Shown here: positions 15,196-24,378 of the stretch, one piece after another
How positions within the stretch are numbered: the stretch's first letter is position 1
How the letters are laid out: the number at the start of each line of letters is the position of its first letter
Assembly: GCA_963839615.1 (NCBI GenBank)
Contig: CAWIVY010000001.1
Coordinates: forward strand, 395,540-459,539
Direction: 5' to 3'
Source of the DNA: DASQMT01 sp963839615
GTDB lineage: Bacteria; Actinomycetota; Thermoleophilia; Solirubrobacterales; Solirubrobacteraceae
Length of the DNA stretch: 64,000 nt
The notes under the pieces: generated by a model
The model's database searches: none
Told to the model about the DNA's origin: nothing
What the model saw: the letters and a program-made list of their open reading frames with translations, nothing else
Position numbers and translations under genes: made by a program

Positions 15196-16551
15196 TCACC
15201 CGGGTTCGATGTTCTGGTTGAGGTGGAAGACGTTGTCGGGGTCGTAGGCGGTCTTGAGCGTCCTGAGGCGTGCGAGCTTGGCGGGAGGGTATGCGCGCGT
15301 CACGCCGGAGGCTCCTTCGTCGCTCATCGCGTTGACGTACATGCCGCCGGCGAAGGGCTCGAGCGACGCGGCGTAGCGCCGGGCCGCGGTCATCCGCTGC
15401 TCGTCCTCGGCAGCGTCGGACCAGCGCGCGGCAGCGACGAACTCGAACATCGCGTCGCGCTGGCTGAAGGCGCTGTCGGCGTCCGGCACCTCCGCGATCG
15501 CGCCGCCGTAGGCCTGCAGGGAGGCGGCGGGCAGCTGCTCGCCGTACCCGTCGGGCGTGCCGCGGAGCAGGAACGCGTCGATCGCCGCGTCCGGCAGCGA
15601 CCGGAAGTAGTGGCCCTTCCAGTACCGGCGCAGCGCGTGGCCTTCGAGCGTGTCGTCCATCCGCTGCAGCTCCAGGTACGAGAGCTCCTGGATGCGTTCG
15701 GCGACCGGCCGGCCGAGGGCGCGCAGCGCCGGGAGGAGCTGCCCGTCGAGCTCGGGCTCGCCGGCCCATACGAAGCCGATGCTGGCGACCGGCCGGTCGC
15801 GCCACTGCGGCGGAAGCACCGGCGATTGCGATTCGCCGACCCAGGCGGTGAACGTGGCCGCGCGCGGGGCGGCCGCGTTCAGGTCGCGCCAGCCACGCAG
15901 CGCCGGCGCCGCGTCCTCGATCGCGAAGAAGAGCTCGACGACGTGAGCCTGGCGGGCCACCGGATGCAGCCGGAACTCGAACTCGGAGACGACGCCGAAG
16001 TTGCCGCCGCCGCCGCGCAGGCCCCAGAACAGGTCCGGGTTCCCGGCCTGGTCGACATGCAGCCGGCGGCCGTCGGCGGTGATCAGCTCGTACGCCGCCA
16101 CGTTGTCGCACGACAGCCCCAGCCGGCGCGCGAGCCAGCCCATGCCGCCGCCGAGCGTCAGCCCGCCGGCGCCGGTGTGTGAGACGTTGCCCGCGGTCGT
16201 GGTCAGTCCGTGCTCCATCGCGGCGCGATCGAGCGCGCCGAGCAGCGCGCCGCCCTGCACCCACGCGCGACGGCGCTCGGGATCCACACGGACGCCGCCC
16301 ATCGGGGTCAGGTCGATCATCAGGCCGCCGTCCGGGACGCACAGCCCGAGCACGCTGTGCCCGCCGCAGCGCACGCCGATCTCGAGGTCCCGGTCACGGC
16401 CGTAGCGGATCGCCTCGACCACCTCGTCCGCGCTCGTGCAGCGCACGATCACCCGCGGCCGGCGGTCGACCATCGCGTTCCAGACCGTCCGTGCCTCGTC
16501 GTATCCAGGGGCGCCGTCTTCCAGGAGCCGACCATCCGTCGCAGCACGCAT
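15196..16551 (-). CDS. FAD-dependent oxidoreductase, berberine-bridge type
   Basis: A 451-residue FAD_binding_4/BBE protein. The His that anchors FAD covalently is seen in RCGGHSVLGL (about residue 64), and the flavin-binding loop is GAGGLTLGGGMGW. The second anchoring Cys found in bicovalent members is absent from the GNVSHTGAGGL segment. The C-terminal berberine-bridge domain ends in YDPDNVFHLNQNI. Such enzymes oxidise alcohols, sugars or phenolics; the substrate is unknown. It follows the ester-cyclase-like gene with a 3-bp gap. Confidence 0.9.
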   Translation of the reverse strand: MRAATDGRLLEDGAPGYDEARTVWNAMVDRRPRVIVRCTSADEVVEAIRYGRDRDLEIGVRCGGHSVLGLCVPDGGLMIDLTPMGGVRVDPERRRAWVQGGALLGALDRAAMEHGLTTTAGNVSHTGAGGLTLGGGMGWLARRLGLSCDNVAAYELITADGRRLHVDQAGNPDLFWGLRGGGGNFGVVSEFEFRLHPVARQAHVVELFFAIEDAAPALRGWRDLNAAAPRAATFTAWVGESQSPVLPPQWRDRPVASIGFVWAGEPELDGQLLPALRALGRPVAERIQELSYLELQRMDDTLEGHALRRYWKGHYFRSLPDAAIDAFLLRGTPDGYGEQLPAASLQAYGGAIAEVPDADSAFSQRDAMFEFVAAARWSDAAEDEQRMTAARRYAASLEPFAGGMYVNAMSDEGASGVTRAYPPAKLARLRTLKTAYDPDNVFHLNQNIEPG

Positions 16552-16554
16552 GGG

Positions 16555-16971
16555 CTACTCCCCACCCTCACCGAACTGGCGGAGCAGGCTCACGTCGTCG
16601 CGGATCGCGTCGTGTTCGGCCGCGCGGCCGTTCGCGTCGAAGCGGTACAGGTGGCATTGGCGCCACTCGACCTTCCTGCCGGTGGCCGCGACCCCGAGGA
16701 GCGTGCCCGCGTGGGTCCCCGACATCGTGCCGATGCAGATCACCGTGTCGCCGTCGCTGGCCAGGTGCTCGATCTCGAAGTGCGCGTCGCGAAAGGCCTC
16801 CCAGAGCCGTTCCATCACCTGACGGTGGCCCGCGGGACCGGGCGGCGTGCCCGGCAGCGCGTTGCGGTTCACGAACCCAGGCGCCGTGATCGTGTCCAGC
16901 GCATCGAGAGCGCGCCCGTTGAACGCCTCCTCCCAGAGCGTACGGATGCGCGCTTCGATGTCCCCGGCCAT
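16555..16971 (-). CDS. SnoaL-like polyketide/ester cyclase family protein
   Basis: A 138-residue protein of the NTF2-like fold (SnoaL/ester cyclase) with the pattern LWEEAFNGRALDALD, GPAGHRQVMERLWEAF and EWRQCHLYRFDANGRAAEH. It is the first gene of the operon with the FAD oxidoreductase, and the pairing suggests joint action on a small organic substrate. Many SnoaL-like proteins have no known activity. ATG 16971 has GAGGA upstream on the minus strand. Confidence 0.85.
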   Translation of the reverse strand: MAGDIEARIRTLWEEAFNGRALDALDTITAPGFVNRNALPGTPPGPAGHRQVMERLWEAFRDAHFEIEHLASDGDTVICIGTMSGTHAGTLLGVAATGRKVEWRQCHLYRFDANGRAAEHDAIRDDVSLLRQFGEGGE

Positions 16972-17210
16972 GCGGTTCCTCCCTGTCGTCCCGGATCTGC
17001 GGTCGGGTTGGTACCACAGGTCGGTGCCGCGGTGCTGATGACAGCCTCATTCGGCGAAGCCACGGTCATTTCCCGCGGTGTTGCGGATGGACGAATGTCC
17101 GACAGACCGGAATACCGCGCGAGGCGTACGGTCGGCGGGTCCGCCTCCCACGACACCCCAGACTCGCGTCCGCGCCAGTCGCGGTCGTCCTTCTGCTCGC
17201 CGCACCCGCG

Positions 17211-20200
17211 GTGGCCGGCGCCGCGACGGCCGGCGTCGACGGGTCGCTGCTGCGCTTCGACGGGCGCGCGAACGAGGCCAACACCCTCACGGTCGAGCAG
17301 AACGAGGAGGTGGTGGTGTTCACGGACGCGACGGCGACCGTGGTGCCGGGCGCGTTCTGCTCGCAGGGTGGGAGCGTTCATGAGGTCGTCTGCAGCTCCA
17401 CCTCCCAGATCGAGGTCAGGACGGCGCTGGCCTCGGGCTTCGGCGTCCAGCCGGACACGGTCACGCTGAACACGAGCCGGAGCACGACCGTGCAGACCGG
17501 CAGCGCCGCCGACATCATCGTCGGGGGCGAGGGCATCGACACGCTGCGCGCCGGCGCCGGCAACGACACCGTGATCGGCGGCGACGGACAGGACGCGCTG
17601 TTCGGCGAGGCAGGCGTCGACGTGCTCATGGGTGGCGCCAACCGCGACACCTACGACGGCGGCACGGAGCTCGACACGGTGTCCTATGGCGACCATGAGC
17701 TGCCTGTCGCGGCTTCGCTGGACGGCGTCGCGAACGACGGCGAGGCGGGTGAGAACGAGAACGTCGGGGCGACCGTCGAGAACCTGACCGGCGGCGCCGA
17801 CGACGACGTGCTGAGCGGCGATGGCGCCGCCAACGTGCTCGACGGCAGCGACGGAGCGGACGTGCTCACAGGCGCGGCCGGCAACGACACGCTGCGCGGC
17901 GGCGCGGGCGACGACGACCTGCAGGGCGAGGACGGCGACGACACCCTGGAGGGCGGGCTGAACGTCGACCAGCTCGGCGGCGGGCCCGGCCTCGACACCC
18001 TCAACGGCGGCACCGGCGCCGACGGGATCGCCGGCGGCGACGATGCCGACCGCGTCACGTACGGCGACCGCACGGCGACCGTGACGGTGACGCTCGACGG
18101 CGCGGCCAACGACGGGCAGGCCGGCGAGAACGACCACGTCCAGGCCGACGTCGAGAACGCCACGGGTGGCGCGGGCGACGACACGCTGACCGGCGACGAC
18201 GGGCCGAACGACCTCATCGGCGGTGCCGGGATCGACGCGCTCAACGGCGCGGGCGGCGACGACACGCTCGTCGGCGCGCTCGGCGCGGACGTCTTCAACG
18301 GCGGCGCGGGGAGCGGCGACACGGCCGACTACTCGCGCTTGGCCGCCGGCGCGGTGAGGGTGAGCATCGACGACGTCGCCGACGACGGCCCGGGAGCCGG
18401 CAGCGAGGGCGACAACGTCCGCAGCGACGTCGAGCGCGTCAACGGCACGAACTTCGCCGACACGCTGATCGGCAGCTCCGGGCCCGACGTGCTCATGGGC
18501 GCCAGCGGATCCGACATGCTCGACGGCGCCGGCGGCGGCGACACGCTCGCCGGCGGCTCGTCCGTCGACACGGCGACGTACGCGTCGCGGACGGCCGCGA
18601 TCACGGCGAGGATCGACGGCCGCGCGAACGACGGGCAGGCGGGGGAGGGCGACGACCTGCGGCCGGACGTCGAGAACATCGTCGGCGGGTCCGCCGGCGA
18701 CAGCCTGACCGGCAACCTGGCCGTGAACACGCTCACGGGCGGCAGCGGCTCCGACACGCTCAACGGCGGCGACGGCAACGACGTGCTCGACGGGGGCGCG
18801 GGGCTCGACCATGTCAACGGCGGCACGGGGACCGACACGCTGCGCGGCGGCGGCGATCCGGACACGCTCAACGGCGGCGACGGCAACGACGTCTTCGACG
18901 GCGGTCCAGGCCCCGACACCTACAACGGCGGCCCGGGCAGCTCCGACCACGCCGACTACTCGGCCCGGACGGCAGCGGTGACGGTGTTCGTCAACGGCGT
19001 GGCCGCCGACGGCGAGACCGGCGAGGGCGACAACGTCAACACTGACGTGGAGAACGTCACGGGCGGCTCGGCAGCCGACACGCTGGTCGGCAGCAACGCT
19101 TCCAACCGGCTGCGCGGGGGCGCCGGCGGCGACTCGCTGGGCGGCGGCGGCGGAGCGGATCTGCTGGACGGCGGCGCCGGACCGGACAGCCTCTCGGGCG
19201 GCAGCGGGATCGACCTCGCGACCTACGCCGGGCGCACCGCCGCGGTGACCGCTTCCATCGACGCGGTCGCCAACGACGGCGAGCCGGGCGAGGGGGACAA
19301 CATCGCCACGGACGTCGAGAACCTCACCGGCGGCGGCGTGGCGGACACGCTGACCGGCTCTTCGGGCGCGAACCAGATCGACGGCGGCGGCGGCGGCGAC
19401 ACGGTCAACGGCGGCGCTGGCAACGACCGCTTCCCGGCGTTCCCGGGCGGCGACGTCTACAACGGCGGCAGCGGCACCGATCGCGTGCTCTATGACCAGG
19501 TGACCACAGACCTCTTCATCTCGATCGACGGCGTGGCCAACGACCGCTACTGCACCGACTTCTTCGGCTGCAGCACCGCCGACAACGTGGCGCTCGACGT
19601 CGAGGAGATCAGCGGCAGCTCGGACACCGACGTGCTCACGGGTAGCGACGCCGCCAACCGCCTGATCGGCAACGGCGGCAACGACACCCTGCGCGGCAAT
19701 GGCGGCAACGACGTGCTCGAGGGCGGGCCGGGCCCGGACCTCCACGACGGCGGCGACGGGACCGGCGACCGAGCGTCCTACGAGGACCGGCTCGGCGACG
19801 TCAAGGCGGACCTCGACGGCGTCAACGACGACGGCGAGCCCGGCGAGGGCGACGTCCTCGAGGCCGACGTGGAGGGCCTCAGCGGCGGGCTGGGCGACGA
19901 CGACCTGGACGGCGACAACGGGGTCAACGACGTCCGCGGAGGGCCCGGCAACGACGACCTCTCCGGCAACGGAGGCGACGACACGCTCGACGGCGGGGAG
20001 GGTAACGACAACCTCGGCGGCGGCACCGGCTTCGACGCGGTGACCTACGCGAGCCGCTTCGCTCCCATCGTCGCCTCGATCGGGGGCGGCCCCGACGGCG
20101 ACGGGGAGGCCGCCGAGAGCGACAACATCTTCAGCGACATCGAGCAGCTCACCGGCGGCACCGGCAACGACACGCTCAGCGGCCAGGGCGCCACGAGCGC

Positions 20201-20675
20201 CGAGAAGCTGTTCGGCGGCGCGGGCGCCGACGTGCTCGACGGGCGCTTCGGCCCCGACCTGCTCGACGGGCAGTCGGGCGTCGACACCGCGAGCTATGCG
20301 AGCAAGGTGGCCGGCTCGCCGGTCAACGTCACGCTCGACGGCGTCGCCAACGACGGCACCGGCGGCGTCACCGAGGGCGACAACGCGCTGACCGAGAACG
20401 TGATCGGCACACCCGGCAACGACGTCATCTTCGGCAGCTCGGGGGCCAACCAGCTCGACGGCGGCGACGGCATCGACGACCTGCGCGGCCTGGTGGGCAA
20501 CGACGTGCTGATCGGCGGCCTGGGCGCCGACAGCCTGCTCGGCGGCGACGGCAACGACGACCTGCGCGCGAAGGACGGCGTCGCCGACACGGTCAACTGC
20601 GAGGCCGGCACGGCCGACATCGCCGCCGTCGACTCGCCGGGCGACGCGGTCAGCAACTGCGAGACCGTCAGCTGA
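17211..20675 (+). CDS. RTX calcium-binding repeat protein with ten modules
   Basis: A 1154-residue protein built almost entirely of hemolysin-type nonapeptide repeats (GGxGxDxLxG). It divides into ten modules of about 100 residues, each opened by a spacer of the form 'TASIDGVANDGExGEGDNVxxDVENLTGG'; module 7 deviates and carries Cys residues (CTDFFGCSTADN). The same module type occurs three times in the large RTX protein at 5190. GTG 17211 is the only usable start, yet the same frame upstream (17178-17210) encodes a perfect signal-peptide core (VVLLLAAPAVAGAA) with no ATG, GTG or TTG, so the 5' end may be frameshifted. Likely secreted. Confidence 0.82.
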   Translation: MAGAATAGVDGSLLRFDGRANEANTLTVEQNEEVVVFTDATATVVPGAFCSQGGSVHEVVCSSTSQIEVRTALASGFGVQPDTVTLNTSRSTTVQTGSAADIIVGGEGIDTLRAGAGNDTVIGGDGQDALFGEAGVDVLMGGANRDTYDGGTELDTVSYGDHELPVAASLDGVANDGEAGENENVGATVENLTGGADDDVLSGDGAANVLDGSDGADVLTGAAGNDTLRGGAGDDDLQGEDGDDTLEGGLNVDQLGGGPGLDTLNGGTGADGIAGGDDADRVTYGDRTATVTVTLDGAANDGQAGENDHVQADVENATGGAGDDTLTGDDGPNDLIGGAGIDALNGAGGDDTLVGALGADVFNGGAGSGDTADYSRLAAGAVRVSIDDVADDGPGAGSEGDNVRSDVERVNGTNFADTLIGSSGPDVLMGASGSDMLDGAGGGDTLAGGSSVDTATYASRTAAITARIDGRANDGQAGEGDDLRPDVENIVGGSAGDSLTGNLAVNTLTGGSGSDTLNGGDGNDVLDGGAGLDHVNGGTGTDTLRGGGDPDTLNGGDGNDVFDGGPGPDTYNGGPGSSDHADYSARTAAVTVFVNGVAADGETGEGDNVNTDVENVTGGSAADTLVGSNASNRLRGGAGGDSLGGGGGADLLDGGAGPDSLSGGSGIDLATYAGRTAAVTASIDAVANDGEPGEGDNIATDVENLTGGGVADTLTGSSGANQIDGGGGGDTVNGGAGNDRFPAFPGGDVYNGGSGTDRVLYDQVTTDLFISIDGVANDRYCTDFFGCSTADNVALDVEEISGSSDTDVLTGSDAANRLIGNGGNDTLRGNGGNDVLEGGPGPDLHDGGDGTGDRASYEDRLGDVKADLDGVNDDGEPGEGDVLEADVEGLSGGLGDDDLDGDNGVNDVRGGPGNDDLSGNGGDDTLDGGEGNDNLGGGTGFDAVTYASRFAPIVASIGGGPDGDGEAAESDNIFSDIEQLTGGTGNDTLSGQGATSAEKLFGGAGADVLDGRFGPDLLDGQSGVDTASYASKVAGSPVNVTLDGVANDGTGGVTEGDNALTENVIGTPGNDVIFGSSGANQLDGGDGIDDLRGLVGNDVLIGGLGADSLLGGDGNDDLRAKDGVADTVNCEAGTADIAAVDSPGDAVSNCETVS

Positions 20676-20767
20676 CGGTCGCTCCGCGCGCCTGGGGGCG
20701 TGGCGGGAGCGTGAGCGGCCGCGGATCCTAGACTCGGTGGGTCGACGCCGGACGCAAGGGAGACCCG

Positions 20768-22300
20768 ATGGAACGCAAGTGGTGGACGCTCCTCGTCGTC
20801 TGCATCTCCATCTTCATGCTGTTGCTGGACATCACGGTGGTGAACGTCGCGCTGCCGGTGATCCAGCGCGACCTGGGCGCTGACTTCAGCCACCTCCAGT
20901 GGGTCGTCGACGCGTACGCCCTCACACTCGCGGCGCTGCTGTTGACAGCCGGCTCGCTGGCCGACCGCTACGGCCGCCGGCTGATCTTCGCGGGCGGCCT
21001 CGTGCTGTTCGTGGCCGCTTCGCTGCTCTGCGGCTTCTCGACCACGCCGACGATGCTCGACCTGGCGCGCGGCCTCCAGGGCATCGGCGGCGCGGCGATG
21101 TTCGCCACGTCGCTCGCCCTCCTCGCCCAGGAGTTCGAGGGTCCCGAGCGCGCGACCGCGTTCGGCATCTGGGGCGCCACGACCGGTCTCGCCGTCGCGA
21201 TCGGCCCGCTGGTGGGCGGAGCGTTGGTCGACGGGATCGGCTGGGAGTGGATCTTCTTCGTCAACGTGCCGATCGGCGCGCTCTGCTTGTGGATCTCGGT
21301 GGCCAAGCTGCGCGAGACGCGCGACCCGAGTCAGGGCGGCGTCGACCTCCCCGGCGTGCTCACGTTCAGCACGGCGCTCTTCTGCCTGATCTTCGCCCTC
21401 ATCCGGGGCAACAGCGAGGGCTGGAGCAGCGCCTTGATCGTCGCGCTGCTTGTGGTATCGGGCCTGATGCTGGCCGCCTTCGTCGCGGTCGAGCGCCGGG
21501 TCGCGAACCCCATGTTCGACCTCGGCTTGTTCCGCAAGCCGACCTTCACCGGCGCGTCGATCGTGGCCTTCACCCTGTCGGCCTCGATGTTCGCGATGTT
21601 CCTCTACGTGACGCTCTACATGCAGAACGTGCTCGACTACACGGCGCTCGAGACCGGCCTGCGGTTCCTGCCGCTGTCGCTCCTCTCGTTCTTCGCCGCC
21701 GCGATCTCCGGACGCCTGAGCGAGAACGTTCCGGTGCGGTACTTCATGGCCGGCGGGCTCCTGCTGGTCGCCGGCGGCCTCCTGCTGATGCACGGCGTCA
21801 GCGTCGACTCGAAGTGGACCACGCTGCTCGGCGGCTTCATCCTGTCCGGCGTCGGGATCGGCCTGATCAACCCGCCGCTCGCCTCCACGGCGATCGGCGT
21901 CGTCCGGCCGCAGCAGAGCGGCATGGCATCGGGCATCAACACGACGTTCCGCCAGGTCGGCATCGCCACCGGGATCGCCGCGCTCGGGGCGATCTTCCAG
22001 GCCCGCGTGGAGTCGAAGCTGTCCGAGCTTCCGCTGCCGCGCCAGGCCGCGAGCAGGGTCGGCGAGCTTGCCGAGGCGATCGCCTCCGGTGGCTCGCAGC
22101 AGGCGATCGGCAACGCGCCGGCGCAGGCCCGTGGCCAGATCACCGACGCGGCCAACCAGGCGTTCGTCGCCGGCTTCAACACGATCCTGCTGGTCGGCGT
22201 GGCGATCGCCGTGGTCGGCGCCGTCTCTGCGCTCGTGCTCGTCCGGCAGCGCGACTTCGTAGCGGCCGGCGCGGCCGAGGGCGCGCCGGCGGGGGCATGA
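20768..22300 (+). CDS. MFS drug:H+ antiporter, DHA2 (EmrB/QacA) family
   Basis: A 510-residue integral membrane protein with about 14 hydrophobic segments. DHA2 motifs are visible: the N-terminal LDITVVNVALPVIQRDLG, motif A GSLADRYGRRLIF, and motif C AIGPLVGGALVDGIGWEWIF. Members export toxic organic compounds with proton antiport. The ATG at 20768 has GGGAGA seven bases upstream. No dedicated regulator gene is adjacent. Confidence 0.92.
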   Translation: MERKWWTLLVVCISIFMLLLDITVVNVALPVIQRDLGADFSHLQWVVDAYALTLAALLLTAGSLADRYGRRLIFAGGLVLFVAASLLCGFSTTPTMLDLARGLQGIGGAAMFATSLALLAQEFEGPERATAFGIWGATTGLAVAIGPLVGGALVDGIGWEWIFFVNVPIGALCLWISVAKLRETRDPSQGGVDLPGVLTFSTALFCLIFALIRGNSEGWSSALIVALLVVSGLMLAAFVAVERRVANPMFDLGLFRKPTFTGASIVAFTLSASMFAMFLYVTLYMQNVLDYTALETGLRFLPLSLLSFFAAAISGRLSENVPVRYFMAGGLLLVAGGLLLMHGVSVDSKWTTLLGGFILSGVGIGLINPPLASTAIGVVRPQQSGMASGINTTFRQVGIATGIAALGAIFQARVESKLSELPLPRQAASRVGELAEAIASGGSQQAIGNAPAQARGQITDAANQAFVAGFNTILLVGVAIAVVGAVSALVLVRQRDFVAAGAAEGAPAGA

Positions 22301-22331
22301 AACTGCCCCGCGCCGACGCACCGGGCCGGCA

Positions 22332-23495
22332 CTATTCGCCGCCCTCCTCCGCCGGCGGGCAGTCGGTCTCGCTGGGCGTCAGCTGGAGCGCTTCGGCAAC
22401 GCCGACGTCGGCCTGCGAGAGGCTCCCGTCCGCCAGCGCCTGGACCACGGAGGCCGCGGCCACGTACGCCGTCTTGGCGATGTAGCCGTTGGCCTTCTGG
22501 CCGATGTCGCCGCGCATCTCGATCAGCACCGACGCGGAGCCGAGGAGTCCGTAGGCGTTGCGCGAGATCCCGGGAGGCGTCGTCCCGCAGTAGCGCGAGA
22601 AGTTCGCGTACCCGTATTGATGGACCGCTTGGACGAGCGTCGACACCGCCTGCTTGGAGCGGAAGATGACCTGGTCGAACTGCGGGCGGATGCCGAGCTC
22701 GTCGGCGGTCTCCGTCGCGTTCGGCCACAGCGTCGAGCCGGTGACCATCCGGCCCGCGGCGTCGGTCTTCGACCCCTGGTGATGCAGATCCAACACCACG
22801 TCGACACCCGCCGCGCCGCCTGCCTCCTCGTACGCGTTGCGGACCGCCAGCGCCTCGGGCACCGGGTTGTCGCCCTGGCCCACGCCGACCGGCCCGGTGT
22901 TGGGGTCGTCCAGCGGGTCGCTGACCAGGTAGGAGTGGTAGCGGTTGATGTCATAGCCGCGGCCTGGCTCGTAGAACGCCGGGCACGGCTCGACCGTGCA
23001 GAACGGGTCGACGTTCCAGCGCCACGGCTCGCCGATCGGCGTGGCGTCGAAGCCGTCGATGTTCACCCGCGGCACGACCGTCACGGTCACGGCGTCGCGG
23101 ATCTCCTTCGCCCCCGCGGCGCTGCTCGTGAGCGCGCGGACGAGCTCCACTGCCGAGTTGCTGACGGTGTACTCGTCGCCGTGCTGGTTGGCGATGATGA
23201 CGATCCCGCGATCGCCGCTGCCGATCGTGACGATCGGTATCGCGCGGCCGCTGCCCTTGGCGAGGTACGGCGAGTAAGTGAGCTCCGCGGCTCCCTTGCT
23301 TCTCGCGACCAACCGCTCGAGCGTCGAGACGAGCTCGTCGTAGTCGCGAATCGCGGCAAGCGACACGTTCTGGTTCGGCTGCGCCCATGGGCCGCCGGGC
23401 GTCGACTCCGGCTGCTGCCCGCTCGCTGGCGGCGCGGTCAGCGCAGCGATCAGGCATGCGGCGCCGATCACTGCACGCAGGCGTGTGCGTCTCAT
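22332..23495 (-). CDS. Secreted M14-family zinc carboxypeptidase
   Basis: A 387-residue protein with a signal peptide ending near PPASGQ. Zinc-ligand and catalytic features of M14 peptidases are visible: NQHGDEYT (His and Glu ligands), RVNIDGFD (substrate-binding Arg), DLHHQG (third His ligand) and IEMRGD near the C-terminus (catalytic Glu). It should trim C-terminal residues from peptides outside the cell. It stands alone between convergent MFS and ABC genes. Confidence 0.88.
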   Translation of the reverse strand: MRRTRLRAVIGAACLIAALTAPPASGQQPESTPGGPWAQPNQNVSLAAIRDYDELVSTLERLVARSKGAAELTYSPYLAKGSGRAIPIVTIGSGDRGIVIIANQHGDEYTVSNSAVELVRALTSSAAGAKEIRDAVTVTVVPRVNIDGFDATPIGEPWRWNVDPFCTVEPCPAFYEPGRGYDINRYHSYLVSDPLDDPNTGPVGVGQGDNPVPEALAVRNAYEEAGGAAGVDVVLDLHHQGSKTDAAGRMVTGSTLWPNATETADELGIRPQFDQVIFRSKQAVSTLVQAVHQYGYANFSRYCGTTPPGISRNAYGLLGSASVLIEMRGDIGQKANGYIAKTAYVAAASVVQALADGSLSQADVGVAEALQLTPSETDCPPAEEGGE

Positions 23496-23595
23496 TGGGA
23501 TCCCCCTCCCGTCGGGATGTCAGCCGCCCGGACGTCCCACCGCCCGGACACGCTGGGGCCCTCGGTACCCCAGCCGACGCGTTTCTCACCTGTGA

Positions 23596-24378
23596 TCACG
23601 CGCGCAGGTCCCGGCGCCGGATCGCCGCGATGGCAACCGCAGTCAGCGCCGCGCTGAACAGCCCCAGCACGGCCAGATCGCCGACGTCGACACCGTTGGC
23701 GAGCGGGTCGTCGGCCGCGTAGTAGTAGAAGGGCGAGAAGTACTTCAGCCAGGCGATCGGATCGACCAGCGGAGCGAACCCGTTGACCAGGTAGCCGACG
23801 ATCGCGAAGGCGGCCGCGCCTCCTGTCGCGAGCGCCCGGCGGCCCGTGCCGGCGCCGAGGGCCAGCGCCACCGCGCCCGACGCGACGCCGTAGAAGGCCA
23901 GGTGCAGGGACAGGGCGCCGAGGTGTCCGACGCCGATCCCGCCTCCGGCCGCCGCGACCCCGGCGATCAGCCCGACCCACGTGGCCAGGGCGAGCATGAG
24001 CGCGCCGGCGGCGATCGCCGCGCCCTTGGCGGCGACCAGGGCCGAGCGCTTCGCCGGGTGGGCGAGGACCAGAGCGAGGATCCTGTCCTCCTCCTCGCCG
24101 GCCGTGACGCCCGCCACGCCCGTGATCGTCACCGCCGCGAACACGAGCGGGCCGTACACCGAGGCGATCTCGCCCCGGTACCACCCGATCAGGGTGCCGT
24201 AGTCGGCCCCGCCCAACAGCTCGGACACCCCCTCGGGCAGGTCGAGCTTTCCGATCGATCCTCCGACTGCCGGGAACAGTGCGCCGACCGTGACGAGGAC
24301 CATCATCAGGCCGACAGCCGCAGACACGAGCGTCAGCAGGCGCAGGCGCAGCGTCAGCTTGAACGTCGGCCAGCTCAC
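23596..24378 (-). CDS. ABC-2 type transporter permease
   Basis: A 260-residue membrane protein with about six hydrophobic segments and the ABC-2 exporter feature of a glutamate-rich loop (AGEEEDRILALVLAHP) after the second segment. The GTG start overlaps the stop of the ATPase gene (GTGA), so the two are translationally coupled. Substrate unknown; this class often confers self-resistance or moves small lipophilic compounds. Confidence 0.88.
   Translation of the reverse strand: MSWPTFKLTLRLRLLTLVSAAVGLMMVLVTVGALFPAVGGSIGKLDLPEGVSELLGGADYGTLIGWYRGEIASVYGPLVFAAVTITGVAGVTAGEEEDRILALVLAHPAKRSALVAAKGAAIAAGALMLALATWVGLIAGVAAAGGGIGVGHLGALSLHLAFYGVASGAVALALGAGTGRRALATGGAAAFAIVGYLVNGFAPLVDPIAWLKYFSPFYYYAADDPLANGVDVGDLAVLGLFSAALTAVAIAAIRRRDLRA

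Noticed and set aside
14555..16342. 595-codon minus-strand frame overlapping the FAD oxidoreductase and reductase genes
   Set aside because: Arg-rich shadow frame; two well-supported genes occupy the other frame.
16869..19745. 958-codon open frame on the minus strand opposite the RTX gene
   Set aside because: It is the antisense of regular RTX repeats; its Val/Ala/Arg-rich periodic sequence mirrors the nonapeptides and has no domain. The same applies to 5154-6317, 6456-7604 and 8160-9701.
20294..22321. 675-codon minus-strand frame opposite the MFS transporter
   Set aside because: Composition is Arg/Glu/Asp-rich nonsense; the plus-strand frame has a full DHA2 transporter with a ribosome-binding site.
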